Part shown: in pieces, positions 1 through 8,862 of the stretch
Layout: the number at the start of each line of letters is the position of its first letter
Position numbering within the stretch: the stretch's first letter is position 1
Origin: Rothia mucilaginosa
GTDB taxonomy: Bacteria > Actinomycetota > Actinomycetes > Actinomycetales > Micrococcaceae
NCBI RefSeq assembly: GCF_019334805.1
Contig: NZ_CP079822.1
Coordinates: 248,001-312,000, forward strand
Length of the DNA: 64,000 bases
Direction of reading: 5' to 3'
Position numbers and translations under genes: made by a program
Notes under the pieces: model-generated
What the model saw: the letters and a program-made list of their open reading frames with translations, nothing else
Told to the model about the DNA's origin: nothing
Database searches by the model: none

Positions 1-1445
1 ATGAAGCTGAGCTGGAACCTTGGAGTTTGGCGGACCGTTTGTATGCCCGCGCCCATATTGATGTGGTTCAGGATGCGCAGCCGACCCGTGGGACCTACAC
101 CTTCAGTCAGTCCGCTATCGATAACCCGTGGAAGGATACGACGCTGCGGGTTGAGGGACGCCATGTCCTCGTGCGGGCTAGGGAACTGATTTCTAATGAT
201 TCGCCGGTCATTGCTATCTATGAGGCTGACCCTGCAACGGGAAAGATGGTGGGTAAACCTGTGTTCACTCAGCAGGTGGACTACACGTACAACGGAGTTA
301 GCTCCAGGTGGTTCCGCAACAACTACTTCAGCACGGAGCTGAAGATTCCTGCAGGTACGTTGAAGCCGGGCAAGCTCTACTTTATTGGTATGTACGGGGA
401 CGGGTTGCCTTACCCCGGCATGGAAGATTCTCCGGGGTCTATGCTGAATGATGTTGCTGAGTTCCTTCCGGTGCGTTCCCCCAATCAGGAAACCGCACAT
501 CCTGCGTTGCACCTTGGGTCGGTGAAACTGAACCCGTACGCGCAGACGAACTCGTTTACGGTGCGCGCTACCGAGCTCTATGCGCTGGGTGAAGGATCGT
601 ACCGCCTCTCGGTGCAGCACGTTGATGAGCAGGGGCGTTTGACCGGTCAGACGGTGTTCCAGCAGGCAATCCCGGCTGACCTCATCAAGGACGGCAGGGC
701 GGAGCTGAATCTGACGATCGCTCAGCAGCTGAACTATTCGGGTGCTTATCGTCTGGTCTTGGAGAAGGTAACCCCCGGTAAGGATGGTGCCGGTGAGTCG
801 GTGGAGCAGCTTGCTGTCGAGGATATTCCCGTGAATCTGACTCATAAGGATGAGTTGCAGGCTGCTGAACGCTGGTTTGCTGAGCGTCAGATTCTGCCTG
901 ATCCTTCGCCGCAGTCCAGGAATAGCAATCTGACGCGCCGCGATGTGACGGTGGCATTGTACCGCCTGGCGGGTTCCCCGAAGGTTGACCTGCCTGCAAC
1001 CAGCCCTTACACGGATGTAGCAACAAGCGACCCGGACTACGCCGCGTACATTTGGGCTCGTCAGAAGGGCATTACCTTCGGTTGGGTGGACGGCAAGTTC
1101 CACCCGGAGGTGAAGCTTTCGGCCCCGTCGACGGTGGCGTTCCTGTACAGGTACCAGAAGGCGACGGGCAAGGTCACGCCGAAGGCACCGACCTCTTCTT
1201 CGCTGCCGGGTAACCAGGATGCGCCCCAGAGTTCCGGTGGCTGGCAGCATAAGGCTCTTAAGGGTACCGCTTTCTGGAGTGAGGTTCAGTGGGCTGTTGA
1301 TCACCGCGTGTGGGGTTACGCCGTGTGGGATCACGGCGTTGACAAGGAACACGTTTATGAGGGCTTTGATTATTCTTTCGTTTCCTCTGGTGATTTGGCG
1401 TTGATGCTGTACCGCTTGGAGCACGGCGGCAGCCACCTCAGGTAG
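1..1445 (+). CDS. SLH-domain surface protein, 5' end cut by window edge
   Basis: The reading frame is open from position 3 at the window edge and aligns internally with the next three genes, so the true start lies outside the window. Visible parts are an Ig-like module with the family signature S-A-I-D-N-P-W-K-D-T near residues 35-45, a second module ending in V-L-E-K-V-T-P-G-K, and a C-terminal S-layer-homology region with RRDVTVALYRLAGSPKVDL, DPDYAAYIWARQKGITFGW and DGKFHP. SLH domains normally bind secondary cell-wall polymer, so a non-covalently attached envelope protein is expected. The C-terminus HGGSHLR is shared with the paralogues downstream. The exact role is unknown. Confidence 0.85.
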   Translation, partial: EAELEPWSLADRLYARAHIDVVQDAQPTRGTYTFSQSAIDNPWKDTTLRVEGRHVLVRARELISNDSPVIAIYEADPATGKMVGKPVFTQQVDYTYNGVSSRWFRNNYFSTELKIPAGTLKPGKLYFIGMYGDGLPYPGMEDSPGSMLNDVAEFLPVRSPNQETAHPALHLGSVKLNPYAQTNSFTVRATELYALGEGSYRLSVQHVDEQGRLTGQTVFQQAIPADLIKDGRAELNLTIAQQLNYSGAYRLVLEKVTPGKDGAGESVEQLAVEDIPVNLTHKDELQAAERWFAERQILPDPSPQSRNSNLTRRDVTVALYRLAGSPKVDLPATSPYTDVATSDPDYAAYIWARQKGITFGWVDGKFHPEVKLSAPSTVAFLYRYQKATGKVTPKAPTSSSLPGNQDAPQSSGGWQHKALKGTAFWSEVQWAVDHRVWGYAVWDHGVDKEHVYEGFDYSFVSSGDLALMLYRLEHGGSHLR

Positions 1446-1676
1446 CGCCCGGTTGTGGTGAGGGGTGACCGGTGGGCTGGAATGTTCGGCGTAGTTCGAC
1501 TTTTCAGCCCGCCGGTGCACCTCTGTTTTTCTTCCTTGCCTCTGTGGGCTCTTTTGCCCGACGCCAGGCTTTACGGGGCTTCTTCTCCCCTGTTGAGGGT
1601 TTTCTTTTCACGCTTTATCCGCTCGACTTCTTCGCTCGCTTCACTCACCGTACAGTTTTTTGTAGATGGGATAATG

Positions 1677-3737
1677 ATGTCTTCATTCTTCACACCACGA
1701 GGCGCCCGGCGCTGTTCCACGTCTCCGCGCCACCCGGCGAGCGCCCGCGCACTCAGCCTGTCGTTACTGTTGGGTTTGAGCCCGCTTGCCGGTATCACCC
1801 CGGCGGCTCTGGCAACACCGACCCAGGTAGCACCGGACCAGCCGGCACAGGCAACCCCCGCTCAGGCAGACCCGGAACAGGCGACCCCCGCCTCCCCCGC
1901 AGCTGAGGAGAATAAGCCTGATAACCCGGTTGGCATGAAGCTCACCTCGGGCACCCTCAACATTTCTGAGGGCGGTACCGTCTCTGTGACCACCGCGCCG
2001 CTGAGTGCCGAGTTCCGCGCGAAGTACACGCTGTATGAGTTCGGCATTGTGGAGCGCGGTGAGAATTACCTTGAGCCATATTACGGCAATCCCCTTCCTG
2101 AGGCGCAGTACGGCAGCAAGGTTGCCGGCCTCCGCGCTGAGGGCAAGGCCCACGATAATCCTGACGGGAGCGTCACGTTCACTCTTGACATTCCGAAGCA
2201 GTGGATGATGGTTCCGGAGGGTACGCTCTTCGATGTGGTGCTGACCTACTACCCGTCCGATAAGCCTGACCCGCACGACTATCCGTATGAAGATTATCGT
2301 CTTACGGCACGAATTCCCTTGCCCACGGTGCGCGACCCTGAGCCTGACCAGCCGACGTACCGCTACAGCATTTCGGCGATTGATAAGCCGTGGCAGGATA
2401 CGACTCTGACGGTTGAGGGCTACCATATTCTTCCCCCGAATATCGTAGGTGGATACGACAGCCAGGCGTACGTCACTCTATACGAGGCAGACCCGGCTAC
2501 CGGAAAGATTATGGGACGTCCTGTTTTCTCCCATGTTGTTCCGTTGACGGGCAACTGCCTGCATCACTGTACGGGTTTCCGCAATAACTATTTCGGCACG
2601 AAGATGACGATTCCGGCAGGTACGTTGAAGCCGGGTAGGCTCTACATGATTGGTATCTACGGTTCTAATCTTCCCCACCCGGGTGAAGAGGATTATAGCG
2701 GTAGCCTGCTGACCAGTGTTGCGCAGTTCCTTCCGGTACAGTCGGAGCAGCCGAGCGATAACCAGCCGAACCCTGACCAGCCTGTAGCGCGGCCGGACTT
2801 GTACATTCCGTATAAGCGCGTCAACCCGTATCAGGAGATGAATACTCTCACCGCGCGTGTCTCGAATCTTCCGAAGCTTACCGAGGGCTATTACCGTTTC
2901 TCGGTTCAGGCAACGGATATCTTCGGCGAGCTGACCGGTGAGAAGGCTATGGAGCAGGTTATCCCCGCTGAGCGCATTCACGATGGTGCCACTGAGGAGA
3001 CGCTGAACGTCCCCGGTAGTGCACTGAATTATGAGGGGTCTTACAAGGTTGTTCTGGAGAAGGTAACCCCCGGCAAGAACGATGCCGCGGATGCGGTCGA
3101 GTCGGTAGCTTCTGAGAATCTTGATCTCTTGGCGAATACTACCGAGGAGCAGAAGGCTGCTGTCGAGTGGGTTAAGCAGCAGGCTCTTCTGGATGAGAGT
3201 AAGACCGTTTTGAGTCGCCGCGATGTCACGGTGGCACTGTACCGTCTGGCGGGCGCGCCTCATGTTGAGCTGCCTGCAACCAGCCCTTACGCGGATGCGG
3301 CACCGAACGACCCGGACTACGCCGCATACATTTGGGCTCGTCAGAAGGGTATTACGTTCGGCTGGGCGGACGGCAAGTTCCACCCGGAGGCGAACCTTTC
3401 GATTGCCTCGACGGTGGCATTCCTGTACAGGTACCAACGAGCGCTAGCCCCTGCGTCTTCGCCGGAGTCGAGCAGTTTGCCGTCTTCGTCTGTGCCCAAG
3501 AACAGTAGTGTTCCGGGTGATTCTCAGATTCGGGTTTCGCGTTCGCATTGGTCCGATTATGAGCGTACGGATACTGCATTCTGGCGGGAGTCGCTGTGGG
3601 CTACTCAGCAGTTCATCTGGGGTTATACGGATTATGATCACCGCTATGCCGAGGGTTTCAGTTCGGATACTGTTTCATCTTCGGAGTTCTCGGTCATGCT
3701 GTACCGCATGGCGCACGGCGGCAGCCGTCTCGATTAG
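1677..3737 (+). CDS. Secreted SLH-domain surface protein (subfamily 1)
   Basis: About 686 residues. I chose the second of two adjacent ATGs because it matches the start of the paralogue at 6308 (MSSFF). The N-terminus has a positive stretch, a hydrophobic segment around residues 25-45 and an Ala-x-Ala region, giving a signal peptide. A Pro/Ala/Gln/Thr-rich linker follows (about 50-85), then three Ig-like modules (about 90-200, 210-345, 350-470) and an SLH region (about 490-686) with RRDVTVALYRLAGAP and ARQKGITFGWADGKFHPEA. Likely bound to the wall through SLH. The first 74 bases around the start (1636-1709) are identical to 3961-4034 before the next paralogue, which suggests recent duplication or gene conversion. 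Ligand unknown. Confidence 0.87.
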   Translation: MSSFFTPRGARRCSTSPRHPASARALSLSLLLGLSPLAGITPAALATPTQVAPDQPAQATPAQADPEQATPASPAAEENKPDNPVGMKLTSGTLNISEGGTVSVTTAPLSAEFRAKYTLYEFGIVERGENYLEPYYGNPLPEAQYGSKVAGLRAEGKAHDNPDGSVTFTLDIPKQWMMVPEGTLFDVVLTYYPSDKPDPHDYPYEDYRLTARIPLPTVRDPEPDQPTYRYSISAIDKPWQDTTLTVEGYHILPPNIVGGYDSQAYVTLYEADPATGKIMGRPVFSHVVPLTGNCLHHCTGFRNNYFGTKMTIPAGTLKPGRLYMIGIYGSNLPHPGEEDYSGSLLTSVAQFLPVQSEQPSDNQPNPDQPVARPDLYIPYKRVNPYQEMNTLTARVSNLPKLTEGYYRFSVQATDIFGELTGEKAMEQVIPAERIHDGATEETLNVPGSALNYEGSYKVVLEKVTPGKNDAADAVESVASENLDLLANTTEEQKAAVEWVKQQALLDESKTVLSRRDVTVALYRLAGAPHVELPATSPYADAAPNDPDYAAYIWARQKGITFGWADGKFHPEANLSIASTVAFLYRYQRALAPASSPESSSLPSSSVPKNSSVPGDSQIRVSRSHWSDYERTDTAFWRESLWATQQFIWGYTDYDHRYAEGFSSDTVSSSEFSVMLYRMAHGGSRLD

Positions 3738-4001
3738 TTTCGGTGCGTGAGGGGGCTGGCGGACTGTGTTCTTCGAGTCGTTGTGCCGCAGGCTCAACAG
3801 CTAGATCAGTCCCGCCCCTAGCATCCTTTACAGGCACCGGTGAGGGGAATCGGGAGCGTTACCCGATGGGAATCTTCCCATGAGCAGCACCCCGGTTTCC
3901 CGACCCTTGATTCGCTCAACTTTTTCGCTCACTTCACTTATTCACGCTTCACCTGTTCATTCGCTTCACTCACCGTACAGTTTTTTGTAGATGGGATAAT
4001 G

Positions 4002-6035
4002 ATGTCTTCATTCTTCACACCACGAGGCGCCCGGTACCGCTCAACTGCGCCGCGCCACCCGGCGAGCGCCCGCGCGCTCAGTCTGTCACTGTTGCTAGGT
4101 TTGAGCCCGCTTGCAGGTATCACCCCGGCAGCGCTGGCGGCTCCCGAACACCCGGCGCAACCGGCACAGGCGACCCCCGCCTCCCCCGTTGCGGCACAAG
4201 AGGATGTTAACGAGTCTGAGCAGACGCTTCCGCACGTGCGAGAAGAGCCCCGCAACCCTGAAATGGACGGGTTTAAAGTCTCTCCCGAGACTCTCAACAT
4301 TTCTCGAGGCGGCACCGTAACGCTGACTACGCCTCCGCTCAGTGCTGAGTTCCGTCAGAATTACGAATTCTACGAATTTTCTCTGGTCGAACGCGGTTCT
4401 TCTTACTTCCATCTTGGGCATAATTACTTCCGCACGCCGGGTACCCAGTACGGCTACGTCTTTGACCGTGACCGCAACCCGAAGCAGATGGTAGAAAATC
4501 CGGATGGGAGCTACACCTTCTTCCTCAATGTTCAGCCGCTCATTATTGAGGCTGAAGAAGGCACTCTTTTCGACGTCATTCTGACGTACTACCAGAAGGG
4601 CTACCATCCGGGGCCTTGGCAGTCTGATTTCCGTCTCGTGGCGCGTGCACCTATTAATGTAGTGCAGGACCCTAAGCCTACCGAGACGAAGTACATTTTC
4701 GGAGCCTCCGCGATTGATGACCCGTGGAAGGATACGACTCTAACGCTTGAGGGGTTCCACATTACTACGAGCGGTAATCGTGAAGACCTGGGAGGTCCGG
4801 CGCTTCTGGCTCTTTATGAAGTCGACCCGAAGACCGGAAAGATTGTAGGCGAACCAGCATTCACCGATTGGATTCGGTATACGGATTGCGGTGAGTTCTG
4901 TAGCGGCTTCCTGAATGAGCATTTTAAGACGTCTATTACGATTCCTGCAGGCACGCTTAAGCCGGGTAAGGTCTATAAGATCGGGTTTTACGGTTATGAT
5001 CGCCCGGAGGATGAGAAGTACCCCGGTGAGCTGCTGAAGGATGTTGCAGATTTCATCCCGGTACGTTCACCGAATAAGGAATCAGCTAGCCCTGAGATGT
5101 TTCTGAAGGCTACGACGGTGAGCCCTTATGATGGGGAAAATATTCTGCCGGTACGTGCTATGGGTCTGAAGAAGCAGCCTGGGGTCTCTTACCGTTTCTC
5201 AGTGCAGTATGTTGACGAGCAGGGACGACTGACCGGTCAGAAGGCACTGGTGCAGGATATTGCTGCTGAGAATATCCATGACGGCACGGTGGATGAGAAG
5301 CTGAACGTCCTCGGTGAGGCGCTGAATTATGACGGCTCGTACAGGCTCGTTTTGGAGAAGGTGACTACCGGTAAGGACGGGGCGGTTGAGTCGGTTGAGC
5401 AGCTTATTTCGAAGGACCTGCAGCTGGAGGTGACGAAGGATAAGGAGGGAGATGTTGCCTGGGAGTGGTTTAGGTATCGTCAGATTCTTCCTGAGTTTTC
5501 TGAGTCAGGTAGAAACAGCTATATGACGCGCCGTGATATCACGGTGGCGTTGTACCGTCTGGCGGGTTCGCCGAAGGTTGAGCTTCCGGCGACGAGTCCT
5601 TATGGAGATATCACCCCGGATGACCCGGATTATGCGGCATATATTTGGGCTCGTCAGCAGGGTGTGACCTTTGGCTGGGTTGACGGGAATTTCCACCCGT
5701 ATGTGCAGCTTTCTCCTCGCTCTATTGTCGCGTTCCTGTACAGGTATCAGCGTTCGCATGGTAAGGTGTCCCCCAGCTTGCCGACTGCCGCACCTCAGCC
5801 TCGTAACGGTAGCTTGCCGGGGTCGAAGGATTCTGAGCTGAGCACTAAGAATTGGGCTACGGAGTTGGAGGAGGGTAGCGCTTTTTGGCGTGAATCTCGG
5901 TGGGCTGTACAGCAACGTATTTGGGGCTACGCCAAGGATGGGCGACGCGAGTACTTTACTTGGGAGCAAACGCCCACCGACGACTTGGCGGTCATGCTGT
6001 ACCGTATGGAGCACGGCGGCAGCCACCTCAAGTAG
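4002..6035 (+). CDS. Secreted SLH-domain surface protein (subfamily 1)
   Basis: About 677 residues, start chosen by alignment with the neighbours (second ATG of ATGATG). It has a signal peptide, a short Pro/Ala linker, three Ig-like modules (signatures GGTVTLTTPPLSAEFR, SAIDDPWKDTTLTLEG, SYRLVLEKV) and a C-terminal SLH region with RRDITVALYRLAGSP and ARQQGVTFGWVDGNFHP. The signal-peptide DNA is nearly the same as that of the gene before it, while the mature part has diverged. That pattern fits export cassettes being homogenised while exposed modules vary. Same strand and same order as its paralogues; probably its own transcription unit. Confidence 0.87.
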   Translation: MSSFFTPRGARYRSTAPRHPASARALSLSLLLGLSPLAGITPAALAAPEHPAQPAQATPASPVAAQEDVNESEQTLPHVREEPRNPEMDGFKVSPETLNISRGGTVTLTTPPLSAEFRQNYEFYEFSLVERGSSYFHLGHNYFRTPGTQYGYVFDRDRNPKQMVENPDGSYTFFLNVQPLIIEAEEGTLFDVILTYYQKGYHPGPWQSDFRLVARAPINVVQDPKPTETKYIFGASAIDDPWKDTTLTLEGFHITTSGNREDLGGPALLALYEVDPKTGKIVGEPAFTDWIRYTDCGEFCSGFLNEHFKTSITIPAGTLKPGKVYKIGFYGYDRPEDEKYPGELLKDVADFIPVRSPNKESASPEMFLKATTVSPYDGENILPVRAMGLKKQPGVSYRFSVQYVDEQGRLTGQKALVQDIAAENIHDGTVDEKLNVLGEALNYDGSYRLVLEKVTTGKDGAVESVEQLISKDLQLEVTKDKEGDVAWEWFRYRQILPEFSESGRNSYMTRRDITVALYRLAGSPKVELPATSPYGDITPDDPDYAAYIWARQQGVTFGWVDGNFHPYVQLSPRSIVAFLYRYQRSHGKVSPSLPTAAPQPRNGSLPGSKDSELSTKNWATELEEGSAFWRESRWAVQQRIWGYAKDGRREYFTWEQTPTDDLAVMLYRMEHGGSHLK

Positions 6036-6307
6036 TTACCCTGAAGTAGTTATTTGAGAGTCGCCTCCCGCGGCCACACAGCCTGATACTGTGTTGCTTT
6101 ACAATCGGTGATGGCGGGCTGATTCGCCCGGCTTTTCAGCCCGCCAGCACTTTCGCTAAGACGCATGGTGCGCCCCCTCTTCTACTCAACTTTTCGTTCA
6201 TTTTCACCGTTCATTTCTCTCTCCCCCCCCATTCACTCAACGTTTTCCCTCACTCGCTTCAATCACCTCGCAGAAAACCACTGTGCAGAACATTAGATGG
6301 GATAACC

Positions 6308-8443
6308 GTGTCTTCTTTCTTCCGACCAACCACCGCTCAGGGTGCTAAGATGCCCGCCCTAAAGGCCCCTGCCCAAAATGCCCGCACTCTAAAGACTCAG
6401 GGCAAGAAGGCAATCAGCCTCTCCCTGTTGCTGGGCATGGCCCCGGCGATGGCGGTCACCCCTGCTGTGCATGCTGATGCGGCACCGGCGAAACCCGCAC
6501 AGACTGCTCAAGCGGCCCCCGTTCAGGTAGGCGCCGCCTCCCCTGCCGCATCGTTGCAGGCAACCCCCGTAGCTGCCGCCCCCGGCGCCGCTGAGGCGGA
6601 TGCCGCAACCGGTATTAGCGATGCTGACAAGATTGATTTGAAGGTCACTACCGGCACCCTCAACATTTCTCAGGGAGGCACGGTGTCCGTGACGACCTCC
6701 CCGTTGAGCCCCGAGTTCCGTAAGAAGTACAAGCTCTTCCAGTTCGGCCTCGTGAACCGTGGTACCGATTACGGGTGGTCCCGTACCAGTGAGGCAACCC
6801 AAAATCCCCTGTACCGTGGCAAGGTCGATCATCTTCGAGAAGACGGTATCGTCCACGACAACCCGGACGGAAGCCTCACCTTCACCTTCGAGGTCAAGAA
6901 GCAGACCATCCGGGCGATCCCTTCGCCTGCCCTTGACGTGGTGTTGACCTACTACCCGGCGGGCGAGCGCGAGCCGAACGCCGAGGAGTATGAGGATCCC
7001 CGTCTTACTGCCCACACTCCGCTCAGCCTGACTCAGGACCCTGAGCCGGGTCAGACTACTTATGTGTACAGCATGCCGGCGATTGATAACCCCTGGGTTG
7101 ATACGCAGCTGAAGATTGAGGGCTACCATATTCTCTCTAAGCAGCTTCTTGAGCCGGGGAGCGCCCCGGCGTATCTGATGCTGTATGAGGTTGACCCTGC
7201 AACGGGAAAGATGGTGGGCAAACCCGTTTTCACGCATGCAGTTCGTTATACGGATTGCGGCGAATACTATTGCTGGAGTTTCCTCAACAACTATTTCTCT
7301 GCGGATGTGACAATTCCTGCGGGCACTCTGCAGCCGGGCAAGTCGTACATGATTGGCGTCTACAGCGGCTTCTTCCCGAATCCAGATGAGGAGAAGGTCC
7401 CCGGTAGCCTCCTGACGGATGTTGCCCCGTTTATTCCGGTGCGCTCACCCAACTCGAACACCGAGGTGAAGGATGCCGCCCCGGTTCTGCGTGTTGAGCC
7501 GCAGCAGAGGGACCAATATTATTCTGATTCACCGCAGGTGAGCCCCTATTGGGAGAAGAACACGTTGCAGGTGCGTGCCGTGAATCTGCCGAACCTCACC
7601 GAGGGTCATTACCGTTTCTCGCTGCAGGCTACGGATGCTTCTGGCAATCTGACGGGTCAGAAGGCGCTGGAGCAGGATATTGCGGCTGACCGTATCCAGA
7701 GCGGTTACACGGAGGCGACCCTCGCTGTTCCCGGTGAGGCGCTCAATTATCAGGGCGGTTACAAGTTAGTGGTGGAGAAGGTTCTTCCCGGTCAGGGTGG
7801 TGCCGCGGATTCTGTGCAGCAGGTTGTTTCTACTGACCTTGGTTTGGTGGTGAACGCGTTTGAGGAGGGTGAGGCTGCGAAGAGGTGGTACAAGGCTCAG
7901 CAGCTTCCCAAATCAGAGTCCTATTCTTCTGAGAATATAACGCGCCGTGATCTGACGGTGGCTCTCTATATGTTGGCGGGTTCGCCGAAGGTTGAGCTTC
8001 CGGAGGCCAGCCCGTATCCGGATGTTCAGCCTAGCGACCCGGACTATGCCGCGATTGTGTGGGCTCGTCAGCAAAGCATTACGTTCGGTTGGGCGGATGG
8101 CAATTTCCACCCGGATGCGAAGGTTTACAATTCTTCGGCGGTGGCGTTCCTGTATAGGTATCAGAGGGCGCAGGGTAAGGTTCCTGCGGCAAAGCCTCGT
8201 CCTGTTTCTTCGGCGTCAAAGAAGAGTAGTCTGCCGGGTGGTTTTTCTGAAGGCGGGTGGAATACTGTTCTTGGCTGGCATTACTCGTTCCGTAAGGAGT
8301 CCCAGTGGGCGATTGATCAGCGCATTTGGGGTTATATCAGCGAACAGTCTACCTATGAGGCGTATGTGCCGTCGTTTATTGGGCACACGGAACTCGCTAC
8401 GATGCTGTACCGCATGGAGCACGGCGGCAGCCGTCTCACATAG
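6308..8443 (+). CDS. Secreted SLH-domain surface protein (subfamily 1)
   Basis: 711 residues from a GTG start preceded by GATGGGATAACC, matching the position of ATG in the two upstream paralogues. The signal peptide is followed by a long Ala/Pro/Gln-rich linker (about residues 55-105). Three Ig-like modules come next, with GGTVSVTTSPLSPEFRKKY, PAIDNPWVDTQLKIEG and PGKSYMIGVY-like segments, then an SLH region with RRDLTVALYMLAGSP and ARQQSITFGWADGNFHPDA. The C-terminus MLYRMEHGGSRLT is family-typical. Predicted non-covalently attached envelope protein. It closes the first block of four closely related genes. A strong terminator lies about 110 bases downstream. Confidence 0.87.
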   Translation: MSSFFRPTTAQGAKMPALKAPAQNARTLKTQGKKAISLSLLLGMAPAMAVTPAVHADAAPAKPAQTAQAAPVQVGAASPAASLQATPVAAAPGAAEADAATGISDADKIDLKVTTGTLNISQGGTVSVTTSPLSPEFRKKYKLFQFGLVNRGTDYGWSRTSEATQNPLYRGKVDHLREDGIVHDNPDGSLTFTFEVKKQTIRAIPSPALDVVLTYYPAGEREPNAEEYEDPRLTAHTPLSLTQDPEPGQTTYVYSMPAIDNPWVDTQLKIEGYHILSKQLLEPGSAPAYLMLYEVDPATGKMVGKPVFTHAVRYTDCGEYYCWSFLNNYFSADVTIPAGTLQPGKSYMIGVYSGFFPNPDEEKVPGSLLTDVAPFIPVRSPNSNTEVKDAAPVLRVEPQQRDQYYSDSPQVSPYWEKNTLQVRAVNLPNLTEGHYRFSLQATDASGNLTGQKALEQDIAADRIQSGYTEATLAVPGEALNYQGGYKLVVEKVLPGQGGAADSVQQVVSTDLGLVVNAFEEGEAAKRWYKAQQLPKSESYSSENITRRDLTVALYMLAGSPKVELPEASPYPDVQPSDPDYAAIVWARQQSITFGWADGNFHPDAKVYNSSAVAFLYRYQRAQGKVPAAKPRPVSSASKKSSLPGGFSEGGWNTVLGWHYSFRKESQWAIDQRIWGYISEQSTYEAYVPSFIGHTELATMLYRMEHGGSRLT

Positions 8444-8862
8444 TGTCTCGCCGTGGTGTTAGCTATTTTGGGTAGCTTTCGTCAAATAGGCGACTTTATG
8501 GCTCTGTTTATGTGCCACTTTTATTGTGGGTGACTTTTATGTTGCCTTGCCCACCGCATTGTGAATATTCTCAACCTGCAGAGGTTGCATAGGTGCGAAT
8601 TTTTCGAATGCGGTGGGTTTTTTGTGCTTTCTTTTTTGTACAGTGACCGGTGTTTGTGCTTATCAGCACACTATTTAGGCATATTTTCCACGTCATGCAC
8701 ATACTTTTTAAAGCTATACTTCACCTTAAGACATGCGATAAAACACACAGGCATTTTTCGCACTGATGACCTTTCAGGTTCCAGCACGTCTTAACTATTT
8801 GCTACGGTGTTTATGCGCACCACACTCGATGCGTGACACCGATAAAAACTGATTGGATAACA
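8444..8862 (+). other. Intergenic region with terminator and promoter-like AT-rich stretch
   Basis: 419 bases without a gene I can support. The first half holds the hairpin terminator annotated separately. From about 8640 the sequence turns AT-rich and contains TATACT at 8715-8720, a possible -10 element for the next gene, without a convincing -35. The short open frame at 8561-8794 has no family resemblance and overlaps the terminator, so I do not call it. Confidence 0.5.
8550..8623 (+). terminator. Rho-independent terminator after SLH gene 4
   Basis: CCCACCGCATT at 8550-8560 pairs with AATGCGGTGGG at 8607-8617 and is followed by a run of six T. The loop contains a smaller hairpin (CAACCT/AGGTTG). 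Confidence 0.85.

Noticed and set aside
8561-8794. 77-codon frame between SLH genes 4 and 5
   Set aside because: Begins inside a terminator hairpin, has no ribosome-binding site and no similarity to known families that I can recall.
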